Shown here: positions 49,101-57,655 of the stretch, piece by piece
How the letters are laid out: every line of letters starts with the position of its first letter
Numbering within the stretch: the first letter of the stretch is position 1
Assembly: GCA_021732445.1 (NCBI GenBank)
Contig: JAKFUZ010000024.1
Span: forward strand, 22,015 to 86,014
Direction: 5' to 3'
From: Sphingomonas sp.
GTDB taxonomy: Bacteria; Pseudomonadota; Alphaproteobacteria; Sphingomonadales; Sphingomonadaceae
Length of the DNA stretch: 64,000 bases
Notes under the pieces: model-generated
The model's database searches: none
Told to the model about the DNA's origin: nothing
Seen by the model: the letters and a program-made list of their open reading frames with translations, nothing else
Made by a program: the position numbers and the translations under genes

Positions 49101-51941
49101 GTGTTGAAAACCGCAAAGACGGCTGGCCTTTCGGTTTTGCTGCTGCTCACGCTGGGCGCGGCGGCCATGGCGCAAGACGCCGCGCAGGATTTGCCCACCG
49201 GACAGAAATTGACCCCGCTGGCGGCGCCGGGCGCGCGCTTTGCCCCGCTCGTTGCCGGCATTGGCCCGATCCCCGATTTTGCAGCCGATGGCGCCGCGGC
49301 AATTGCGGTAAGCCCGCAAAAGACCGAGATGCTGGTGCTGACCAGCGGGTTCAACCGCGTGAACGGCGCCAATGGCGGTCTAAATCTGGTGCAGTCGCAG
49401 CAATATGTCTTTGTGTTCCACATCGACGCGGCCGGCAGCAGGCATGAACAGACACTGTTCGTCCCCAACAGCTATTCGGGCATTGCCTGGCTGCCCGATG
49501 GCAGCGGGTTCATCGTGGCCGGCGGTGTCGACGACAATGTGCACCTGTTCCGCCGCGGCCGCGGCGCAACCGGGTTTGCCGAAGCCGGCAAGCCCATCGC
49601 GCTTGGTCACAAAGCAGGGAATGGCGCCGATGTCCGGCCACAGGCGGCCGGGGTTGCCGTGAGTGCCGACGGCAAGCGGGCGCTCGTCGCCAATTATTAC
49701 AATGACTCGATCAGCCTGGTGGATATCACCGCCGGGCGCGTGCTTGCCGAACAGGATTTGCGCCCCGGCAAGATCAACCCGTCAGCGCGCGGAGTGGCAG
49801 GCGGCGAATATCCCTTTGCGATGCTATGGCCGGCGCCTGGCCGGGCCTATGTCTCCAGCCCGCGCGACCGCCAGATCATCCGGCTGGCGATCGACGGAGA
49901 GCGGATTACGGTGGCACGGCGCATCAGGACGCTGGGCGCCCCGACGGCGATGGTCGTCGATATGGCGGCCAAGCGCCTCTATGCCACCGAAGACAATGCC
50001 GACCGGCTGGCGATGGTCGATCTGGCGACCGACCGGCTGATCGGCGAGCCTCGCCTGGGCGTGCCCGATGCGCTGTATTCGGGCACGTTGCCGAAGGGGC
50101 TTAACGTCAACGGCCTGGCGCTTACTCCCAGCCACCGGCTGCTCGTGACCTATGGCGGCGCCAATGCGGTCGCCCTGGTAACGCCGGGCAGGCGCGGTGC
50201 CCGTGTCGATGGGCTGGTGCCGACCGGCTGGTATCCCTCAGCCGTTGCAACCAGTGCCGATGGGGCCCGGGTGTTCGTGGTCAATCGCAAAAGCCCGCCG
50301 GGCCCCAATCCCGATGGATGCGCGCCCAAGCTCGCCGTCGTCAAGGCCCAGCCCAAGGCGTGCGGCGCGGCCAACCAATATATCTTCCAGCTTGAAAAGG
50401 CCGGGCTGCTGGAGTTTCCGATGCCCGCCGCGGCCGCCCTTGCCAGTACATCGCAGCAAGTGGCGCGCAACATTGGGCTGGAAGATGGCGATGCCCGGCG
50501 CGCGGCCGAAGCGACCATGGCGGCGGTGCGCGCGCGGATCAAGCACGTGATTTTCATCGTCAAGGAAAACCGCACCTACGATCAGGTGCTGGGTGATTTG
50601 CCGGTCGGCAATGGTGACCCGCAACTCGCCATTCTGGGCAAGGCATTCTCGCCCAACCATCATGCAATTGCGACGACCTTTGTCACGCTCGACAATTTCT
50701 ATGACAGTGGCGAACAATCGAGCACGGGCTGGACCTGGACCACTGCCGGGCGCGTGCCCGACCTGCTGGAAAAGACCGCAGCCGTAAACTATGCGCAGCG
50801 CGGCCTGGCCTATGAAGCAGAACAGCAGGACCGCAACATCGCAACGGGCCTCGGCAAGGCGGCGCGGCGCAAGGTCAATCCCGCAGTCCCCGATGACGAC
50901 GATGTGCTGCCCGGCCCGGCGCTGATTGGCGCGCCCGATGGCAGTGGAGACGGCGAGGCAGGCGAAGGCTTTTTGTGGAACGGTGCGCTGCGCGCCGGGC
51001 TGAGCGTGCGCAATTATGGCTTTGCCGACGTTTCGGTTTATGATGAAGGCGCGCCAGGCGCCGTGCCGCTGATCCGCGACCCAGCCAAGGAAGGGCGGGT
51101 CATCTTCACCTCGGGTGCGCCCGCGCTGACTGGCCGGAGCGACCCCTATTTCCGCGGCTTTGACCAGAAAATGCCGGATTACTGGCGCGAACTTGAATGG
51201 GAGCGCGAGTTTGCCGAGCAGGACGCCGCCGGGACGATGCCTGCACTCACGCTGCTGCGCCTGTCGCACGACCATTTCGGTGATTTTGCTCAGGCGATTG
51301 ACGGCGTGAATACCGTCGAGACGCAAATGGCCGACAATGATTATTCGGTCGGCCGGGTGCTGGAGCGGCTGGCGCACAGCCGGTTCAAGGATTCCACGCT
51401 GGTGTTCATCATCGAGGATGATGCACAGAACGGCGCCGATCATGTCGATGCACGCCGCAGCATTGCCTTTGTGGCCGGCACCTATGTGCGCCAGCGCGCC
51501 GTGGTTTCCACCCGCTACACAAGCGTGAGCATGTTGCGCACGATCGAAGCCGTGCTTGGCATAACCCCGCTCGGGCTGAACGACGCGATGGCCATACCGA
51601 TGGCCGATGTGTTCGACCTCAACCAGAAGGACTGGGACTATCGCGCAGTGGCGGCCGATGTGCTGCGCACGACGCAACTGCCCATCGCCGCAGACCGTTT
51701 CGTCGGCGCGGCGGCTGGCCGAAAGCCCCATGACGCCGCCTATTGGGCCGCCGCCATGCACGGCCAGGATTTCCGCAATGAGGACCGGCTCGACGCCCAC
51801 GCCTTCAACGCAGCGTTGTGGCAGGGGCTTGGCGCCGGACCGCAACCCGTGCACCGCAGCGGGCAAGATTTGCGCCATAACCGTGATCTGTTGCTCAACG
51901 CCGCAGCGGCGCGGCCGGCGGCGGCAAGGCCGGCGCGCTGA
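49101..51941 (+). CDS. Exported beta-propeller plus phosphoesterase fusion
   Basis: About 947 residues. I prefer GTG 49101 over ATG 49095, because GGAGG (49090-49094) touches the ATG but is 6 bases from the GTG. The protein starts with a signal peptide LKTAKTAGLSVLLLLTLGAA ending near AMAQ. Residues about 50-430 form a YncE/YVTN-type beta-propeller (ALVANYYNDSISLVDITAGR repeats). Residues about 480-900 are a phosphoesterase domain of the alkaline phosphatase/phospholipase C superfamily, with HVIFIVKENRTYDQVLGDL and VFIIEDDAQNGADHVDARRS. It is probably a periplasmic or outer-surface enzyme for phosphate ester cleavage. Confidence 0.87.
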   Translation: MLKTAKTAGLSVLLLLTLGAAAMAQDAAQDLPTGQKLTPLAAPGARFAPLVAGIGPIPDFAADGAAAIAVSPQKTEMLVLTSGFNRVNGANGGLNLVQSQQYVFVFHIDAAGSRHEQTLFVPNSYSGIAWLPDGSGFIVAGGVDDNVHLFRRGRGATGFAEAGKPIALGHKAGNGADVRPQAAGVAVSADGKRALVANYYNDSISLVDITAGRVLAEQDLRPGKINPSARGVAGGEYPFAMLWPAPGRAYVSSPRDRQIIRLAIDGERITVARRIRTLGAPTAMVVDMAAKRLYATEDNADRLAMVDLATDRLIGEPRLGVPDALYSGTLPKGLNVNGLALTPSHRLLVTYGGANAVALVTPGRRGARVDGLVPTGWYPSAVATSADGARVFVVNRKSPPGPNPDGCAPKLAVVKAQPKACGAANQYIFQLEKAGLLEFPMPAAAALASTSQQVARNIGLEDGDARRAAEATMAAVRARIKHVIFIVKENRTYDQVLGDLPVGNGDPQLAILGKAFSPNHHAIATTFVTLDNFYDSGEQSSTGWTWTTAGRVPDLLEKTAAVNYAQRGLAYEAEQQDRNIATGLGKAARRKVNPAVPDDDDVLPGPALIGAPDGSGDGEAGEGFLWNGALRAGLSVRNYGFADVSVYDEGAPGAVPLIRDPAKEGRVIFTSGAPALTGRSDPYFRGFDQKMPDYWRELEWEREFAEQDAAGTMPALTLLRLSHDHFGDFAQAIDGVNTVETQMADNDYSVGRVLERLAHSRFKDSTLVFIIEDDAQNGADHVDARRSIAFVAGTYVRQRAVVSTRYTSVSMLRTIEAVLGITPLGLNDAMAIPMADVFDLNQKDWDYRAVAADVLRTTQLPIAADRFVGAAAGRKPHDAAYWAAAMHGQDFRNEDRLDAHAFNAALWQGLGAGPQPVHRSGQDLRHNRDLLLNAAAARPAAARPAR

Positions 51942-51963
51942 TCAGGCGCCGCGCTGCCCGGTG

Positions 51964-52314
51964 TTAGCGGCGGTTATCGCCCGACGAACGGTTGTCGCCC
52001 GACGAACGGTTATCGCCGGACGAACGATTGTCCCCTGACGAGCGCGTGTGGCTGGCACCATTTGCGGCCATCGCATCGTTGCTGGCCATTGCGTCGGCCG
52101 CCACCATAGCATCGTTGCTCGTCATCGCATCGTTGCTGGACGGCATGGCATCTTCGGCCACCATTGCGGCATTGGCGGATTCATCCGGCAGAGCGGCATT
52201 TTCGGTCGCGGCGCCTGCCGGATCGGCGGCAGCGCCGGTTGGCGCCGGCGGCTGGCAGCCGGCAGCGATCAATGGCAGCGCCAAAAGCGCAATCAGCCTT
52301 GGTACCCGGTGCAT
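51964..52314 (-). CDS. Repeat-rich lipoprotein
   Basis: 116 residues from ATG 52314. A lipoprotein signal peptide ends in PLIAAGC with Cys20 as the acylated residue. The mature part is low complexity: a middle region of DAM repeats (NDAMTSNDAMVAADAMASND) and a C-terminal region with four RSSGDN units. No enzyme motif is present. It follows the TIR-TPR gene on the same strand by 34 bases, so it is probably the last gene of that operon, and may act as a wall- or membrane-linked spacer. Confidence 0.72.
   Translation of the reverse strand: MHRVPRLIALLALPLIAAGCQPPAPTGAAADPAGAATENAALPDESANAAMVAEDAMPSSNDAMTSNDAMVAADAMASNDAMAANGASHTRSSGDNRSSGDNRSSGDNRSSGDNRR
51971..52042. repeat. Four tandem 18-base repeats (RSSGDN codons)
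   Basis: Four consecutive 18-base units, CGGTTATCGCCCGACGAA and near copies, at 51971, 51989, 52007 and 52025. They encode the RSSGDN tail of the lipoprotein on the reverse strand. Units 1-3 differ at one or two bases; unit 4 differs more, as expected of an array that grows at one end. Copy number may vary between strains. Confidence 0.85.
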
Positions 52315-52347
52315 CACTTAGTCTCCCCCGCTCACGTCCATGCGCGA

Positions 52348-54288
52348 TTATGTCAGCCCCAGTGTGGAAAGCAATGCGGCAAAGCGACTGTCCTTGCGCA
52401 CCGGGTCAAGCATGGCATCGTTCAATATGCCGGTAATTCCTGAATCTGACACCCGGTGCGCCAGCTCCAGCGCAGCGATTGCGGCATCAGTCTGGCCCCA
52501 TTGTGCGCGCACTTGCGCCTGTTGAAAGGCAACGCTGTCGCCTACTGCCAGCAGGCCGCCCATCGCCGCTTGCGCGGTCGCTGTATCGCCCAGCCGGTGG
52601 GCACAAATCGCGCGGCCGGCCAGTCGCTGAAACGCATTTGGTTCGCGCTCGAACGAGGCCCGGGCGGCCGCGACATTGCCGAGCAGATATTGCGCTGTAC
52701 CAATGGTTGCGTGCGCGGTTGACAGCTTGGGGTTCATCGCCAGCGCCTTTTCGCACGGCGCAATGGCGGCGGCATGGTTGCGTGCCTCGTTCTGTATCGA
52801 GCCTTCGGCACGGAAGGTACGCGGATTGAGCCGGTCCAGCCCTTGCGCCTCGCGGATTGCGGCCAGCGCCTCGGCAGCGCGGCCGCTCTTTGACGCAAAA
52901 AAAGCAAACAGTACCAGAATATCCGCATCGCCGCCGCCCAGAGCGCGGGCCTTGTCATAAGAAGCGCGCGGCGCCTTGAAATCGAGCAGGCCGACAAAGG
53001 TTGCAAAGCCAAGCGCGGCATGGGCGGATGCCAGGTCGGGCGCAATTTCAACCGCTTGCGCTGCGGCTGCGATTGCTTTTTGGTACAGGGCGCGCAGCTC
53101 GGCTGCCTTGGCATATTGATTGGCGATGGCGGCCAGCGACCGCGAGCGCGCGGCAAAGGCGGCCGCATAATGCGGATCACGCGCAATCGCCTCATCGAAC
53201 TTGGCGAGTGCGGCCCGGTCTGACACTTCGCCGTCATCGGCATTGAACAGCGCGCGGCCGCGCAGCAGCGCATCATAGGCGGCAACGTTGCGCGTGGTGC
53301 CCGGCGCCGGGGCTGATCCGCCAACTTGCACGATCAGCGCATTGGCGACCGTGTTGGCGATTTCGCTTTGCACAGCAAAAATATCATCGAGCCTGCGATC
53401 AAAGCTCTGCGACCAGCTTGTAAACCCGGTCGATGCGTCGATCAGCACCGCTGCTACACGCACGACCTGCCCGGATTTTCGCACGCTGCCTTCAAGCATG
53501 TAGGAAACGCCGAGTTGCGCCGCGATCTGCCGCACATCGAGCGACGGCGCGCGAAATGTATTGGACGAGGTGGGCGCCGCCACCTTCAGCCGGGGGTTGC
53601 GGGCAAGCGCGGACCGGACCTCTTCTGACAAGCCATCGGAAAAATAGGCTTGCGCCGGGTCGCCACTCAAATTGGTGAACGGCAAGACAGCAACGCTGTT
53701 GCGGGTCGCGCGCGATTGCCACGGGCGCAGCGCCAGCAGGCCGCCGGCGACCAGCGCCGCCGTTGTGCCACCACCGGCGATCAGCGCTGTTCGCCGCGAC
53801 AGGGCAGGGCTGTGGGGAGGCGCTGGCCGGGCCGTGAAGATCGGCGCCGGATCACCGGGGTCAGCCGCTGCGCTCACAACCGATATCGCGCGCAGCAGGG
53901 CGGCCATTTCCGGCGCCTGCGCCCGGCCGGACCAGCGCGAAAGATCGACCGCATGATATTGCCGGAAGCCAAGCGGCGGGGCAGTGCCATCGAGCATGAC
54001 CGGCACCAGCCGCTGCCGGTCGCGGCCGTGCGCCGCTTCATCACGCACCCAGTCGGAGCCAACCGATGCCGCCGACCACATGACGATGACCACATCGGCC
54101 GCTGCCAGTTGCGTCTCGATTTCCTGCGCAAAGGCCGAGCCGCCTTCCATCAGCGCGTCCCACCAAAGATGATGCCCGGCCGCGGCCAGCGCCTGCGCAA
54201 TCGGCTTTACCCGGGCCCGGTCGGCGCGGGCATAGCTCAGGAACAATTTCGCGGGCTTGCCCGGCGGCGGGGCGGCCTGCGCGCTCAT
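52348..54288 (-). CDS. Membrane-anchored TIR-domain protein with FlgO/TolB-like region and TPR repeats
   Basis: 646 residues from ATG 54288. The N-terminal TIR domain (about 13-140) begins AKLFLSYARADRARVKPIAQ (box 1), with LWWDALMEGGSAFAQEIE, and has Glu84 in SDWVRDEAAHG, the position of the NADase glutamate in SARM1-type TIRs. One transmembrane helix follows (about 167-187, ALIAGGGTTAALVAGGLLAL). Residues 195-300 (SVAVLPFTNLSGDPAQAYF and DGLSEEVRSALARN) form the FlgO/TolB-like domain seen in adenylate-cyclase-type regulators, and the remainder is a TPR array. This topology puts TIR inside and TPR probably outside. It overlaps the trypsin gene stop region by ATGA. Confidence 0.87.
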   Translation of the reverse strand: MSAQAAPPPGKPAKLFLSYARADRARVKPIAQALAAAGHHLWWDALMEGGSAFAQEIETQLAAADVVIVMWSAASVGSDWVRDEAAHGRDRQRLVPVMLDGTAPPLGFRQYHAVDLSRWSGRAQAPEMAALLRAISVVSAAADPGDPAPIFTARPAPPHSPALSRRTALIAGGGTTAALVAGGLLALRPWQSRATRNSVAVLPFTNLSGDPAQAYFSDGLSEEVRSALARNPRLKVAAPTSSNTFRAPSLDVRQIAAQLGVSYMLEGSVRKSGQVVRVAAVLIDASTGFTSWSQSFDRRLDDIFAVQSEIANTVANALIVQVGGSAPAPGTTRNVAAYDALLRGRALFNADDGEVSDRAALAKFDEAIARDPHYAAAFAARSRSLAAIANQYAKAAELRALYQKAIAAAAQAVEIAPDLASAHAALGFATFVGLLDFKAPRASYDKARALGGGDADILVLFAFFASKSGRAAEALAAIREAQGLDRLNPRTFRAEGSIQNEARNHAAAIAPCEKALAMNPKLSTAHATIGTAQYLLGNVAAARASFEREPNAFQRLAGRAICAHRLGDTATAQAAMGGLLAVGDSVAFQQAQVRAQWGQTDAAIAALELAHRVSDSGITGILNDAMLDPVRKDSRFAALLSTLGLT

Positions 54289-55340
54289 CGTTCGACCATT
54301 TGGCCGGGTTTCGACTTGGCCTTGGCCCGGGCGATCCACGTCAGATACGCGTCAACCCGGGTGTAGATGCCCGGCTTTCCGGCAAGGCCGCAGCCGATGC
54401 CCCAGGAAACGAGCCCCACCAGCACACGGTCGCGCCCTTGCGCGCGCGTCATCGGGCCGCCGCTGTCGCCGTTGCAACTGTCACGGCCCTTGGCGGAGCC
54501 TGCACAAATCATCGTCTTGGGGTCAAAGCCCTGATAATCCGGACTTACCGCGCAGACCTGGTCCTGCTGGGTGATGGTCACCTGCTGCAAGATGGGAGAG
54601 CCGGTGTTGCGTGTGCCGTCTGCCGCATTGGGCCCGGACACGTCGTTGCGCGCGCCGGTCAGCCCCCATCCCGTCACCCGCAGCAGATCAAAGCGGCCGA
54701 TCGGGCGGTCGCCCCGGCCCGGGTCCAGCGGCCGGATGCGCATCGCCTCAAGGTCGCGCGGGGGGCCGGGCGAAAATGGCACAATCCGGACCAGCGCAAT
54801 ATCGTGAACGGGCGGACCAGCCGCCTGATCGCTGCGATAATCCTTGTGCACGACCACGCGCTCCAGCGCATAAAGAGCGCCGCCTTCCGCCAAATTCTGC
54901 GTGCCAAGCCGCGCCCGCCGGGCCTTGGTGGGGTCACCAAAAGCGCCCTTGACGCAGTGGGCGGCGGTGAGCACCCAATTGTCGCCGATATACGCGCCAC
55001 CGCATTTGTGCGGCCGCTCCCATAACGGGTCCATCGCCATGAGGCCAAAGCCCCGGTCGCCAAGTTTTGCGTCGTCGGCAAGATCCTTGTCGGTATATTG
55101 GTACGTCGCGAACAGTTCGACTTGCCAGGGTGCGCTGTTCGGCGGTGCCGGTTCGCCCTTCACGATGCGGGTGTCGGCAGTATCGTCATCGTCGGGCACC
55201 GGGGTTGGCGCCGGGGCAGGGGGCTGGCCAATCGCGGGCACGGGCACGGGAAGCGATTGCGCCAGCGCTGGCGGCGTTGCCAGGGCAAAGGCTGGCCCCA
55301 ATGCCGCCGTGCCGGCCCATCGTTGCGCAAATCCGGTCAT
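54285..55340 (-). CDS. Exported trypsin-like serine protease
   Basis: 351 residues from ATG 55340. Signal peptide to about residue 28 (ALATPPALAQ), then a Pro-rich propeptide and the activation site TADTR58-IVKGE. The triad is His128 (NWVLTAAHC), Asp180 (VHDIALVRI) and Ser293 (DSCNGDSGGPM). Asp287, six residues before the Ser, is the trypsin specificity residue for Arg/Lys. Since the bond to be cut for activation follows Arg58, the zymogen can probably activate itself. It lies between the caspase-like and TIR genes with four-base overlaps on both sides, so the three are translated together. Confidence 0.9.
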   Translation of the reverse strand: MTGFAQRWAGTAALGPAFALATPPALAQSLPVPVPAIGQPPAPAPTPVPDDDDTADTRIVKGEPAPPNSAPWQVELFATYQYTDKDLADDAKLGDRGFGLMAMDPLWERPHKCGGAYIGDNWVLTAAHCVKGAFGDPTKARRARLGTQNLAEGGALYALERVVVHKDYRSDQAAGPPVHDIALVRIVPFSPGPPRDLEAMRIRPLDPGRGDRPIGRFDLLRVTGWGLTGARNDVSGPNAADGTRNTGSPILQQVTITQQDQVCAVSPDYQGFDPKTMICAGSAKGRDSCNGDSGGPMTRAQGRDRVLVGLVSWGIGCGLAGKPGIYTRVDAYLTWIARAKAKSKPGQMVER

Positions 55341-57376
55341 TGGGCGCTGTCGTCCTTCACAATCACATCGGCAACGGAAGCTGTCCAGTTGCCAACGCGC
55401 AGCGCCCCAGGATCCTGATTTCCGAGCGCTGCGACGCAAATGAGGCGCTCTAGCGAGGATTTGCATGCCGCTGCGGCGCGGTTGCCGGCGCCGCTTTGTT
55501 GAAGTGCGGCGGCGTTTGCAACCGGCGCATCGGTTGCCAGCGTGACGAAGCGGTAAAGACCTGGCCTGGGCGGCGTGACGATCTGCTGCTGGGGCGTGCC
55601 GCGGTTTACCGCCGAGTTGGCGCTGCCATTGCTGGGGATAAGGAGCGTTACTTCATAATCGCTCGCGACTGCATAGACATAGATATAGCGCGCGGCCTGC
55701 GCCACATTGGTAACCGTCAGCTTGGCCTGCCGCGCCGCGCGCAACGTCCGCGTTCCGCTGGCCGGCAGTTTCGGGCATTGGCCCAGGTCATAATCAACAT
55801 CATTGTCGATGCAGAAGCTCGTGTCTGCGGCGCCGGAAGTTCGCAAGTCAAGCAGCGTTCGGCCACGCACCGCCTTGAGCATCGCCTCGCGCATCGCCTG
55901 GGCAAAGTCAGGCGCGTCCACCGCCCCAATCCGGGCGATCAGATGGCCGTCCAGCGTCCCCAGAACGACGCTTCCGTCGCCTGACGAATAGCGGGTGAGC
56001 AGCAGCTCGGCCGGCTCGGCTAGCCGCACGAAGGGCAATTGCGCGGCGACCTCCGCAATTGCCCGACGCTTGGCCCCGTCAAATTTGCGGATCCCGATGG
56101 TTAGCCGTTGCCCGCCAACCGCATGGGCCACTTCGCGCGCGACGAGCCGTTTAGCCAGCGGGCGCGCGGGCGGCGCATCCAGCGCAAGCGTTGTAACGGA
56201 GGTGTCGACACTTTGCACCACCGCCGTCGCCAGCGGGATCGCGCCGACGGCGAGCGCGCTGGTTGCGTCGGCAAAAAGCGCAAAGCGCGACCCTTGCGTG
56301 ATGCCCGATAGCTTGCCCGCCGCCAGCACGGCGCCAGAGGCCGATGGCGCCGCGTCGAACAAGGTCGCCTCCACATTGCCGCCGAGCAGCGTTGCGTTGA
56401 GCGCGCCATCTGCCTGAGGCTCCTGACCGAAGCGCCCGCCCTGTGCCACCCTTAGCCGCACGTCCGTTATGATATCGCCGAAGGTAGCGTTGGGCCGCGC
56501 GAGCAAGCTTTGCACCAGCGCGGTCGTGAACACCCCGGCATAGGTGGCGTCCACCTTGTTGTCGGCTAGGGTTTCCCGCGCCTTCTGGAATTCGCCGGTC
56601 GCCGCCAGATGCACCCGGTAGCCGCCGCCGGGGCCAACCGCCAAGGGAGCGGGAGGGCGGACAATCCCATGCACGGTCAGACTGCCCGCCGCCCTGAGCC
56701 GCCCCGGGTCCTTCGCCAGGCCTTGGGCATAGTTGACGCTTGCCGAATGGCAGGAGTCAAAGATGGTCACCATATTGACGCCGCGGGCAGTGCCAGAATC
56801 GATGTAGCCGCGCAGCTCGCGGTCGAGAATGTCCTCCCCCGATGCCGGGTCGGGATCATCTTGCGGCCTTGTGGCATTGGGGTTGCCGGGCTTGCGCGCG
56901 TCGGCTGCCAGGAAGGTGGCGTTGTAGCCCGACGCCTGGTCCTGCACCTGATCGTCAATCAGGGTTGATCCGTGCCCGGCAAAGTAAAAGATCAGCGTAT
57001 CGCCCGGCGCCGATGCCTCGATCCGGCTTTTGAGGGCGCCCAGAATTGCGCGTCGGGTCGCGCAGCCATCGGTCAGCGTTATGGAAACCGCGTTCTGCGA
57101 CATGCACATGCCGGGAACGGCGTCGTCTAGGTCGAGCCGATAGGCCGCCCGCAAGGCCTGCTTGATGCGCCCGGCATCGCCCACCGCGCCGCGCAGATCG
57201 CTAAAGGTCGCCGTTCGCGTGGTCTCGCGGGAATAAAGATAATGGTCAATCCCCACAAATATCGCGCGGACGGTCGGCGGCCTCGGCGGCGCTGCGTCTT
57301 GCTGGGCAACGCCAGGCGCCGCGCAGCCCAGCGCGGCAACTCCCAATGCGCCCCAGATATTGCGAGCCAGCGTCAC
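55337..57376 (-). CDS. Exported caspase-like (peptidase C14) protease with DUF4384-like C-terminus
   Basis: 679 residues from GTG 57376 (GGGGGA just upstream; an ATG at 57430 would add a non-signal N-terminus). The signal peptide ends near APGVAQQ. The caspase p20-like domain has His135 in FYFAGHGSTL and Cys209 in TIFDSCHSASVNY, the catalytic dyad, with RAIFVGIDHYLYSRE at the start of the fold. A C-terminal part with YIYVYAVASDYEVTLLIPS resembles the DUF4384 domain found behind bacterial caspases. Metacaspase-like proteins of bacteria cut after Arg or Lys. First gene of the caspase-trypsin-TIR-lipoprotein operon. Confidence 0.87.
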   Translation of the reverse strand: MTLARNIWGALGVAALGCAAPGVAQQDAAPPRPPTVRAIFVGIDHYLYSRETTRTATFSDLRGAVGDAGRIKQALRAAYRLDLDDAVPGMCMSQNAVSITLTDGCATRRAILGALKSRIEASAPGDTLIFYFAGHGSTLIDDQVQDQASGYNATFLAADARKPGNPNATRPQDDPDPASGEDILDRELRGYIDSGTARGVNMVTIFDSCHSASVNYAQGLAKDPGRLRAAGSLTVHGIVRPPAPLAVGPGGGYRVHLAATGEFQKARETLADNKVDATYAGVFTTALVQSLLARPNATFGDIITDVRLRVAQGGRFGQEPQADGALNATLLGGNVEATLFDAAPSASGAVLAAGKLSGITQGSRFALFADATSALAVGAIPLATAVVQSVDTSVTTLALDAPPARPLAKRLVAREVAHAVGGQRLTIGIRKFDGAKRRAIAEVAAQLPFVRLAEPAELLLTRYSSGDGSVVLGTLDGHLIARIGAVDAPDFAQAMREAMLKAVRGRTLLDLRTSGAADTSFCIDNDVDYDLGQCPKLPASGTRTLRAARQAKLTVTNVAQAARYIYVYAVASDYEVTLLIPSNGSANSAVNRGTPQQQIVTPPRPGLYRFVTLATDAPVANAAALQQSGAGNRAAAACKSSLERLICVAALGNQDPGALRVGNWTASVADVIVKDDSAQ

Positions 57377-57655
57377 CGGCGGTCCCCCGATCCCCTTGGG
57401 GACGATGCCCGTCGGGCAGCAAATGGTCAATGGCAGCCGGATCGGCCGTGCCGCTGGCGAGCGTCAGCGCCGCCTCCACGCCCGGCATTCCGTCGGCCGC
57501 CCCGGCAACGCGCCGCTGCGGGCGCAGCAAGGGCCACGTCTGCGGGGTCTGAGCAGCATAAGCGCGGCGCGACGATGGCGTGCGCGCATCCGCCCCCTTG
57601 GCGCGTCCGAATTAGTCGATAGAACACACACCACAAGAAAATTGGGGAGATGATC

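Noticed and set aside
50238..51878. A 546-residue reverse frame opposite the phosphoesterase
   Set aside because: Antisense open frame typical of GC-rich genes; the sense strand has the propeller and phosphoesterase motifs.
51971..52042. The 18-base tandem array as a CRISPR or iteron array
   Set aside because: No spacers, and units are in frame inside a lipoprotein gene.
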